Assembly (NCBI RefSeq): GCF_032362555.1
Contig: NC_083521.1
Location: forward strand, 10,150,001-10,214,000
Reading direction: 5' to 3'
Length of the DNA stretch: 64,000 nucleotides
DNA from: Amyelois transitella
Lineage: Eukaryota > Arthropoda > Insecta > Lepidoptera > Pyralidae
The notes under the pieces are model-generated. The model was not told the DNA's origin and did not search any database. It saw only the letters and a program-made list of their open reading frames with translations. A program made the position numbers and the translations under genes. Positions 35,905 through 44,534 of this stretch are shown piece after piece (within the stretch, counting starts at the first letter, position 1; every line of letters starts with the position of its first letter).

Positions 35905-38900
35905 ATGAGGACAGTGGACCCTGGTGTATGGCTTCGAGACCCGGTTTACGAGGCATGGTCTCGCAAACAAACAGACAAGGACCTGGAGAGCCGTCTGAGG
36001 CGCAGCTTCAGTGACGCAGCCCGGGAATTCTGGAGACACGCGTCTTTGAGAGGAACCTTAATAAGTAACAGGCGATGCGTTACTACTTGGGACACGTAAG
36101 AATTTTTGCGTACATCCTACACTATTAAACGACTTATATATATTTATATATACACATATATATTTGTACCCGCGTTCTTGGAAAAGGCTCTATCTATTTC
36201 TTTGAAATATAGGTGCATACGTGCGTGAAAAATCAATTAAGCTATTACCTTTTTTACAAAAAAAGAAGTTTCCATGTAGAATGGTCGCTAGGCATCGATA
36301 ATTAGAATAGATGGATTTTCTGACGTCCACTGAGCACAGCTCGGTCACCCAGGTACTTACAGATAATATTTGTAGAACAGTCGTTTGTAGAGAAACATTA
36401 CCCCCTGTGGGTTCAGTTTCTGTGCAGGCAACTGTACATACGGTGGGCTCAGGAGATAGCTGTACCAACCTCGCCGTGATTGGTGTATTGGGAGGTGACC
36501 CAAGTTAGATACCTGGGTCACCTCCCTATATATGCCTAACGGGGTAGACGAAGAAAACAGTCACTAGTCAGAAGTTTCGTTAAACTGGATGAAATTCCAA
36601 TTTGTAAACCCTTTCCTTGTATGATTTTCAGTATGCTTACAGCTTTTAGCTTCACTATCACTACATACATACATACATACATAAACTCACGCCTCTTTCC
36701 CGGAGGGGTAGGCAGAGACTACCTCTTTCCATACATCTTTACATACTCGTAGTATAAAGCATACTCGCTTCCCGCGTCTGTCTCTATGTATGTATGTGTG
36801 TTTAAATCTTCAAAACTACGCAACGGATTTTGACGCAGTTTTTTTTAAATAGATGATTCAAGATGAAGATTTATATGTATAAATGCTACCCACGAATACG
36901 GGTCGGGTCGCTAATTCATTATAGTTATAGTTCTCTCCGGCATCTTTGCTTATCAAATACGACAAGGCGTCAAAATTTTCACCACAGCATCGCCTATCAC
37001 TAATGTATGTTTGAAAAAGTATTGGTTCTTCCCCGGCAGTGCTCGTAATGTCTTCGCAGCTTCGTTCGCCTTCTTCCTCGCGGTCTGGCTGGTGACATAC
37101 AACGTACGGGAGCAGACGGCAAGACCACCTTTGCAGGTATACCTATTATAATACACTAGCTGTGCCCGCGACTTCGTCCGTGTGGAATAGTTGCTTTGGG
37201 CATAATTAAAGCCCTCAAGGATGAATAATTTTCCCCGTCTATTTTTTGTACATTTTCCATTTTCCTAAAGCCTTCTTAGATAAATGGTCTAATTTTTCAA
37301 ATAGAACCAGTAGTTCCTGAGTTTAGCGCGTTCAAACAAACAAACAAACTCTTCAGCTTTACATAGAATAAAATCATAAAATCCGCCTCTTTCCCGAAGA
37401 CGTAGGCGTATAACATCCCAAAATTCATCTCTCCTCTCATGGGTCTACTGAAAGAGATTTCTTTTGAAATAAGTAGCACCTTTGTACTAGAATTACTGAA
37501 ATAACTGCTCCTGTATATAATTGTGTGTACATAATTAAATAAATAAAAATCAAAACTTTTTAAAACGTATTACATTGTCAGGTGAACGCTCTGTCCACTC
37601 GCAGCCCGACGGAGGTGCGGTTCCCAGCCATCGCCCTCTGCTCCAACAACGTCATCAGCAAGGACAAGCTGGAAATGTATATCGAATTTCTGTAAGTAAG
37701 TTTATCATAAATACATTTTTTTTTCTCTTTAAGCAGAGACTATATCTTCATACTTGCCGCCATCTTTGCAAACTTCTTTCGCTTCCACATTAATTATTGT
37801 TTTCATGCAAAATAGCCGGTTTAGGGTATTCTTGATCTAACCGTGTGAGGTTAAATGTAAATTACTTACTTAAACATAAATTTGAGCTCTATATTATTTA
37901 GAAAATATCCCGATTAATTTATTCAGGACGAGCAGAGCATCTCACAACAAAACTTACAACACAGAATACCTGGTAAGGAACATCCTGCACTTCGGCGCCT
38001 TCCTCACGAAGACGCTTCCTCGTGTGGATGTCTCCTTCATAGATCTTCTCCAGCACAAGAATGAAACCTTCAACGTCACTCAACTTATGTATCAAGTAAA
38101 TCTCATTCTTTATTATCTTTTAGGCGATGGGAGAATCACTATTCGATACTCATTCCATCATTACATACAGCTGGACGTGGCCTTTTAGTATATGCGAGAC
38201 TATTGGCTTTGTCTACCTCGTAAGAGATAAATGCGTGATATCGATCCTATTATATATATATTGGTTTTGTTTTAACAAAAATATCAGCCCGATCTGTTCA
38301 ATGAAATCGTTTTAAATACGCACATCGAAAACTTACATACACAGAATCACACCTTTTTGATAAAAGGAATATTGGATTCCTTTTATCAAAAAGGTGTGAT
38401 TTCTATTGAAATAAGCAGCACCTTTGTACTACAAATTAATGCTCCTGTATATTTTTGTGTACATAAATAAATATAAATAAAATAGTAGTTATAATTAGAT
38501 TTAAGTGATGTGACGTCAATAAGTGATACCTTGTATCCAATTTTGAAAATAAACTATTCTATTCTATTCTAATAAAGGATTTGATTTGTCCAGCTGTCTC
38601 CGAACTGCTCCAGCCTGCTGAGGACCTGCGCGTGGGCAGGCTCGCTGGTGGACTGCGCCCAGCTGTTCGCGATGAGGATCACGCCACTCGGGTTCTGCTG
38701 TGTTTTCAATTCTCGATATCAGTTAGTTCAAAAATGCCTATTTTTTGACAAATCCAGATAGCCACAAATGGAGTTTTCATGCTTCATCCTGGCGTTACAT
38801 ACATATGATCACGTCTATATCCATTGCGGGGTAGACAGAGCCAACAGTCTTGTTAAGACTGATAGGCAACGTTCAGCTATGTGGCTTTAAGATAGAATTG

Positions 38901-41900
38901 AGATTCAAATAGTGACAGGTTACTAGCACATCGCCTAAAAGAAGAATCCCAAGTTTATAAGCCTGCCTCTTAGTCGCCTTTTACGACATCCATGGGAAAG
39001 AGATGGAGTGGTCCTATTCATTTTTGCATTGGTGCCGGGAACCACACGGCACTGGCGTTACATCCACTGGTGAGAAGACTGGCGCCCTTTGCCCGTGAAC
39101 CTGGATTGGGTGAATCAGTGACATGATAAATATCTAAGACTTAGACAGAGTTAGCTTTTCATTATATTTGATCAGGATTCGAACCGGAACCTTCTGATAA
39201 AGAAGCAGGCATTTACCAAAATAACTTTGCATTATTAACAATTTGTTCGGCACACGATTTGTGGCTCCCAGTTTTAAAAAGCAATTGTCACCTTCATTTA
39301 TATCTTTATCATGATCAGCAAGTTTTTTTCCACCTTCTCACTTTTCCCAGACCAGAAGACATTAACGCAAAGCCCTGGGTGTCCCGCCGAGTGGGCCAGA
39401 GTACCGGCCTCGTGGTGGTCTACACGGAGAATGATGAGGATTATGCTTATCTGCGTCGACCAGCACTCGGAGTCGAGGTCATACATACATACATAAAATC
39501 ACGCCTCTTTCCCGGAGGGGTACGCAGAGACTACCTCTTTCCACTTGCCACGATCTCTGCATACATCCTTCGCTTCATCCACATTCATAACTCTCTTCAT
39601 ACAAGCTCGGCGGTTTCGGATACTTTTGACCTGACCCTTTACCAGGACGTCCTTAATTTACATATATATGGTCACGACTATATCAATTGCGGGGTAGACA
39701 GAGCCAATAGTCTTGAAAAGACTGAATGGCCACGTTCAGCTATTTGGCTTAATGATAGGATTGAGATTTAAATAGTGACAGGTTGTTAGCCCATCGCCTA
39801 AAAAAAGAATCCCAAGTTTGTAAGCCTATCCCTCAGTCTTTTACGACATCCATGGGAAAGGGATGGAGTGGTCCTATTCTTTTTTGTATTGGTGCCGGGA
39901 ACCACATGGCACATCGAGGTCATCGTATACATATTTATTTCTTTTTTGAACATTTCTACCTCCTGGCATAAGTACTGTACATCCATCCACGCCTTTCTGG
40001 AAAGCCCGGGTACGGTAGAATTACTTACTTACATTATTTTTTGGTAGCCATCACTCTAATAATACTTAGGCTCTACAGCAAGCAAGAAAATTGTAACCTG
40101 AATACTTTCATCTAGTGGAATGAACTGGCTTAAAAGGTAGGCTGGGTGAATCACTAAGATTAAAGACAGACACTTGGAGAATCCAAGTAAAATTTAACTT
40201 ATCCCTAACAACTTACGACTTACAACTAAGTCGTGGTCATAGGCCGACTTCAGGCTTAGTGCTGTTTACGATTCAGCATCTATAGCCAACGAAAATTTGG
40301 AGGAAGATAATCCTACTTCCAGGTTTTGTTGTTTGATGGTGACGAGTATCCGCTGCTGGAGACGGGGGTGACGCGACTGTACCCGGTACAAAGGAATACT
40401 TCCATGTTCTTCTCTCTCAATCTGCGAGACATCAGGAGTAGTTCCGACCTGGGCTCGTATAGTGAGAGCTGGGTGAGTAAAATATGGTTGCAACTCTAGA
40501 CATTTGATTTCTGATTGCTACATAGGGAATAAAGGACAGTCACAATCATTCATTATTATCACAATGTGGAGAGACTGTGTGACTGTGACTGTGTGAGTGT
40601 GCCGTGTGGTTCCCGGCACCAATACAAAAAAAGAAAAGGACCACTCCATCTCTTTCCTATGGATGTCGTAAAACTTGGGATTACAAACTTGGAATTCTTT
40701 TTTAGGCGATGGGCTAGCAACCTGTCAAAATTTGAATCTCAATTCCATCATAAAGCCAAAGAGCTGAACGTGGCCTATCAGTCTTTTCAAGACTGTTGGC
40801 TCTGTCTACCCCGCAAGGGATATAGACGTGACCTTATATATGTATGTATGTGGAGAGACTATGGATGTGCACTTGATACGATTCCTACAAGCTTTTTCTT
40901 ACCCTAAAAAGGACAAAGATAAAAGTAAAAATTCTTCGATCAGAAACTTATCAATGTCCCAGCGAAAGGCGGATTGAGAATTACTACATACTTAGAAAAG
41001 TTATCATTTGAAAACGTGATTTAGAACAGGCACAAGGTATATCCATTTATTGTTCATCATTCACCTCTATGAATTGGGATGCGGTATTTATAAGACTACC
41101 TTCCAGCGTCGATGCGGCATCCGCGCCGCCGCCGGCCCGGCCGCCGCGCGCGCCAGCTACGGCTGGTGCCTGCTGCGGTGCCGCCGGCGCACGGCCGCCG
41201 CGCTGTGCGACTGCGTGCCCTACACGCTCATGCCGAGCGAGCTAGTGTGCAGCATCGGCCAGCTGCCTTGTCTGGACAAACACAAAGGTTTATTGACTAC
41301 TAGCGACCCGCCCCGGCTTCGCACGGGTGCAAAATTATAAATGTTATTATACATAAAAACCTTCCTCTTGAATCACTCTACCTGTTACAAAAAACCGCAT
41401 CAAAATCCGTTGCGTAATTTTAAAGATTTAAGCATACAGACAAACAGACTAAAATAGCGACTTTGTTTTATACTATGTAGTGACTAGTTGTGCCCGCGAC
41501 TTCGTCCGCGTATAGTTATTTTGGGCATCATTGAAGCCCTCAAGGATGAATAATTTTCCCCGTTTTTTTTCACATTTTCCATTATTTCTTCGCTCCTTAA
41601 AGTTGCAGCGAGATGTTATATAGCCTTAAGCCTTCCTCGATAAATGGTCTGTTCAATTCGAACGTAGTTCTTGAGATAAGCGCGTTGAAACAAACAAACT
41701 CTTCAGCTTTATAATTAGTATAGATATAGATAATCACGTCTTTACCCATTTGTGCCGTGTGGATCCCAGCACCAATAGGAAAGAGAATAGGACCACTCCA
41801 TCTCTTTCCTATGGATATCGTAAAAGGCGACTAAGGGATCGGCTTGTAAACTTGGGATTCTTCTTTTAGGCGACAGGCTAGCAATCTGTCACTATTTGAA

Positions 41901-44258
41901 TCTCAATTCCATCATTAAGTCAAACAGCTGAACGTGGTCTATCAGTCTTTTAAAGACTGTCTACCCCGCAGACCTGATTATATGTATATATGTATGATAC
42001 ATATATATAATCGTCGTCTTAATCACTGATACGGTTAACAGAGCCAATGGTCTTAAAAAGACTCTAAGAACTCGTTTAGCTAATGGCTGAATGAGTGAAG
42101 GAATAGAGGTTCGGATTCTGACAGGATGCGACCCATATATTTTAGATGAAGACCTTAATTAAAAATCACAAGTGTATATCCTTAAATAATTTGATGATTA
42201 TTTTTTTCTAAATATTCAAGTAAAATTTTACCTTGAAGGGTTTCATTGCAATTTGTTCTCAGGCACAGATGGGATTTGTTCTAAATTAGAAATCGTGAGT
42301 GTTTCGTCTGATGGACGATTTCGATTTATTTGTATGAACCAATTTAAATGCTCTTATTTCCTAAAGCGAACATAATTTTACTACTTGTAGAAATAATTGA
42401 TCGAATCCAGTCGCTTCAATGGACGGAATATACTTTTTTTTTCAAACCCATCACTTTTTACAAAACAGAGAAGTTCGTCTATCATTACCCGGGGCTCGAC
42501 GCCGATCCCAGCTTGAACGAGGAGACGCAGGACTCCCTGTTCTGCCCAGAATGTCTGCCAGACTGCGACCACCCCGTCTACAGCGCCGACGTCGCTTTTG
42601 CTTCTTATACGTTCTTAGAAGAAAATAAATACTTTCTGGGATTGACATTAGGGTAAGTCTATTCTTCTGACAACCATAAAAAATGGAGATTTTACATTTA
42701 TACTTTAAAATAGGAGAACGCCATCACTTTCCCATGGATTTCGTAAAAGACGATTAAAGGAATAGAAGTACATTTATCTAGTGCAAGCTTCCATGTTGTT
42801 CTGGTACCAGAAAAAAGTTTATTAAGGGAAATTCTAGTGACCTTGAGCTAGTAACCTGTCTCCCTTTAAATCTCAATTCCGTCATAAAGCCATAAAGCTC
42901 AACGTGCCCTTTAGTCATTCAAGACTGTTGACCCTGTCTGCTCCGTAAAGGATAGATACGTGATATTATATGCCTGTTATGAGTTAAGCATTAGCCTTTC
43001 AGTCTTCCAAATTTTCAGTCATTGTGGTCTCTGTCTCCCCCGTAAGGGATAAGGATGTCACTACTACTTTTCTTCCTCCTGCAGTTAGTTTCGGTTACTC
43101 ATTATTAAGGAGACAAAGGTGCGCTTTTAAAAATATATAAGTTACTATTTTCGAGTAATAAACATTTGATGTGCCGTGTGGTTCCCGGCACCAATACAAA
43201 AAAGAATTGAACCACTCCATTTCTTTCCCATGGATGTCGTAAAAGGCGACTCACAAACTTAGGATTCTTTCTTAGGCGATAGGCTAGCAACCTGTCACTA
43301 TTCGAATCTCAATTCTATCATTAAGCCAAACAGCTGAACGTGGGCAGTCTTTTCAAGACTGTGGGCTCTGTCTACCCCGCAAGGGATATAGACGTGACCG
43401 TATGTATGTATGTATAAACATTTGATTGCAGTCCAGGGGCATCCCTGGCGAACTCTTCAGTGCTGCGCTTCTACTACAGCTCCAGGAACCAGCCGCAGTA
43501 CCTCGTGGAGCCGGCCATGCGGTTGTCTGAAGCCATCGGTAATAACATTGTCTTTGGCGGGTTTTTTAATTGCTTTAATGAATTTGAATGAAAACTTTGA
43601 CGACCGTTCCGTTACTCGACTGATGTACTGGTATGGTGTGTGGTTAAAATTTTATCGAAAAATCTGATTATTAACCCTTTTCATGAAAAATTTTTATGCT
43701 TAAATCAAAAGATTTACGAGTGTGCATGAAGCGAGATACAAGAAAGAAAATACAGGGATCGTGGCAAGTGGAAAGATATAGTCTCTGCCTACCACTGCGG
43801 GAAAGAGGCAGGAAGTACTTTTCCAACCCTGCTTATGGATGTCATAGACGGCGTATCTTAGGGTGCAAGTATTAAGTAACAATACTTTTATAAAATGCAA
43901 TCAGGCACTTCAGAGAACTTCTTCAAAATCTTTATAGATTATAAAAAGCTCTTTAAAGTCTTATCAAAATCATACTTTGATCTATTAGACTATCAACCAA
44001 TGATAATGTTCCACAGCTTTCATCGCCTGCCATTGGGTACTTCTGCTGACTGTCACCCTTATCACCATCGTGGAGCTGGTGTTCCACTTGACGATCCGGT
44101 GGGTGCATCATTTCAGGAGACGCACTGCTCGCATCAGGAAACTTACTAAAATCGACCACTCTCTAAGAATTCAGGAAGATCCTGATGTTGTTTCGGACCA
44201 TGAGAATGCTTCCGATGAGAAAGTGGTTGAGCCAATTCTACAAAGATTCAATTTTTAA
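35905..44258 (+). CDS. Pickpocket-family DEG/ENaC sodium channel subunit (11 exons)
   Basis: Exons: 35905-36064, 36988-37136, 37582-37691, 37927-38095, 38594-38721, 39351-39477, 40323-40472, 41107-41287, 42469-42652, 43432-43538, 44017-44258. All phases agree, giving 568 residues, normal for insect pickpocket proteins. An in-frame TGA lies two codons before GTG-AAA-ATG, fixing the start. Order: cytoplasmic N-terminus with FWRHASLRG (42-50), TM1 (~74-92), FPAIALCSNN at the start of the ectodomain, the ENaC thumb signature in exon 8 (Tyr349, Cys352, 356, 365, 367, 379, 386), TM2 (~490-512) and a ~55-residue tail. Trimeric, amiloride-sensitive-type cation channels of the plasma membrane are known for the family. 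Two key motifs are altered: HG reads RG (Arg49-Gly50), and the G/S-x-S filter reads TVT (500-502). Orthology to a named ppk is not claimed. Confidence 0.9.
36490..36526. repeat. 13-bp perfect inverted repeat in channel intron 1
   Basis: GGGAGGTGACCCA at 36490-36502 and its complement at 36514-36526, spacer 11. Just to its left, 36311-36508 is open and coding-like on both strands but does not fit the channel phases. Confidence 0.7.
36655..36765 (-). mobile_element. RTE 3' fragment
   Basis: (CATA)n then ACTCACGCCTCTTTCCCGG and GTAGGCAGAGACTACCTC. About 80 bases of the RTE 3' end in channel intron 1. Confidence 0.65.
37156..37368 (-). mobile_element. Helitron-like element in channel intron 2
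   Basis: CTAG at 37156 followed by TGTGCCCGCGACTTCGTCC, running to AAACTCTTCAGCTTTACATA. It begins about 20 bases after the exon 2 donor. Confidence 0.6.
37450..37555 (+). mobile_element. LINE 3'-end fragment, copy 1
   Basis: GAAATAAGTAGCACCTTTGT, GCTCCTGTATATAATTG and AATTAAATAAATAAAAATC match 38401-38486. These look like 3' ends of one retroposon family ending in AAATA repeats. Confidence 0.5.
37728..37850 (-). mobile_element. RTE 3' fragment, eroded
   Basis: AGCAGAGACTATATCTTCAT, CTTTCGCTTCCACATTAAT and TTTCATGCAAAATAGCCGG are a diverged reverse copy of the ORF end. Confidence 0.55.
38125..38240 (+). mobile_element. SINE remnant
   Basis: TTTTAGGCGATGGGAGAATC, ATTGGCTTTGTCTACCTCG. Strongly diverged. 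Confidence 0.45.
38346..38400. repeat. Perfect 25-bp hairpin, 5-nt loop
   Basis: Arms 38346-38370 and 38376-38400, loop ATTGG. The arms begin ATCACACCTTTTTGA. The right arm runs straight into a LINE 3' fragment. Confidence 0.9.
38401..38578 (+). mobile_element. LINE 3'-end fragments, two families
   Basis: 38401-38486 matches 37450-37555. 38500-38578 ends AATAAACTATTCTATTCTA, the pentamer-tail end of another LINE family. It stops about 15 bases before the exon 5 acceptor. Confidence 0.5.
38801..39051 (-). mobile_element. (TATG)n-tail SINE with 12-bp TSD in channel intron 5
   Basis: CTGGCGTTACAT at 38789-38800 and 39052-39063 flanks a full reverse copy. Confidence 0.85.
39483..39913 (-). mobile_element. 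SINE-RTE chimeric retroposon at a splice donor
   Basis: On the minus strand: a complete SINE (39913-39656), its TATATATG tail, then ~170 bases of RTE 3' end (39655-39483) with its own (TATG)n tail. One duplication, TCGAGGTCAT, flanks the composite at 39473-39482 and 39914-39923; none separates the two parts. The left duplication contains the donor of channel exon 6 (GT at 39478-39479). A single insertion of a chimeric cDNA is the simplest reading. Confidence 0.8.
40577..40848 (+). mobile_element. (TATG)n-tail SINE with 12-bp TSD in channel intron 7
   Basis: TGTGGAGAGACT at 40565-40576 and 40849-40860. About 25 bases of (GTGTGACT)-like repeats precede the normal head, again extra 5' sequence. 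Confidence 0.85.
41298..41483 (-). mobile_element. Interspersed repeat starting ACCCGCCCCGGCTTCGCAC
   Basis: Begins 11 bases after channel exon 8. The same head occurs at 57800. Internal CAAAATCCGTTGCGTAATTT and the right end TTTTATACTATGTAGTGA are typical of Lepidoptera Helitron- or LINE-like repeats; the class is uncertain. Confidence 0.45.
41484..41724 (-). mobile_element. Helitron-like element in channel intron 8
   Basis: CTAG at 41484, hairpin GCCCGCGACTTCGTCCGCG, right end TATAATTAGTATAGA. Adjoins the previous repeat directly. Confidence 0.65.
41751..41990 (+). mobile_element. (TATG)n-tail SINE
   Basis: GTGCCGTGTGGATCCCAGC to CCTGATTATATGTATATATG. Forward copy with moderate divergence. 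Confidence 0.7.
42690..42975 (+). mobile_element. Old SINE copy in channel intron 9
   Basis: CACTTTCCCATGGATTTCGT, GAGCTAGTAACCTGTCTCCC and CTCAACGTGCCCTTTAGTC identify the body. Tail at ATACGTGATATTATATG. Confidence 0.55.
43171..43413 (+). mobile_element. SINE with 13-bp TSD next to the exon 10 acceptor
   Basis: ATAAACATTTGAT at 43158-43170 and 43414-43426 flanks a full forward copy. The acceptor AG is at 43430-43431, so the element ends only 18 bases before the channel exon. The sequence that normally holds the branch point is now SINE tail. Confidence 0.9.
43712..43815 (+). mobile_element. RTE 3' fragment in channel intron 10
   Basis: TGCATGAAGCGAGATACAAG, AGGGATCGTGGCAAGTGGAA and TAGTCTCTGCCTACCACTG. 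Diverged forward copy. Confidence 0.6.
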
Positions 44259-44370
44259 GAATATGTGTCAAGAACTTAAAGATAAGAAATGATAAAACAT
44301 TAGATGTTATCTGAAGTACATGAGGATACACCATAAGTTTATACTAAAGTCAAAGTCAAAGTTAATTACA

Positions 44371-44376
44371 AATAAA
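44371..44376 (+). terminator. Poly(A) signal of the channel gene
   Basis: AATAAA 113 bases after the channel stop codon. Confidence 0.65.
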
Positions 44377-44381
44377 ATATA

Positions 44382-44387
44382 TTTAAT
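44382..44387 (-). terminator. Poly(A) signal of the lipase gene
   Basis: ATTAAA on the minus strand, about 148 bases after the lipase stop. It is five bases from the channel signal on the other strand. Confidence 0.5.
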
Positions 44388-44534
44388 GTACAAACACGTT
44401 TTGTTATCTATAGTACGCCTAATATCACAGATGTAGCACTCATGCGCGAGGTATTCAAATAGCTATGATTTTAGCTAAATATTTCTATAAGAATTCAAAA
44501 ATCTCAGAATATTGCAATCTTAATCTCCCATAAT

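Noticed and set aside
36065-36095. Using the strong GTAAGA donor at 36096 for channel exon 1
   Set aside because: It gives phase 2, which no acceptor of exon 2 can accept. The donor at 36065 gives phase 1, which fits the acceptor at 36986-36987 and matches the expected protein length there.
36311-36508. An extra channel exon in intron 1
   Set aside because: The open frame cannot connect exon 1 to exon 2 in phase, and the peptide does not resemble DEG/ENaC sequence.
43539-44016. A missing mini-exon or upstream extension supplying the G-x-S filter
   Set aside because: Reading through the donor soon hits a stop, and the frame of exon 11 has a TAA a few codons upstream of its acceptor. No GG..GLF-like coding was found in the intron.
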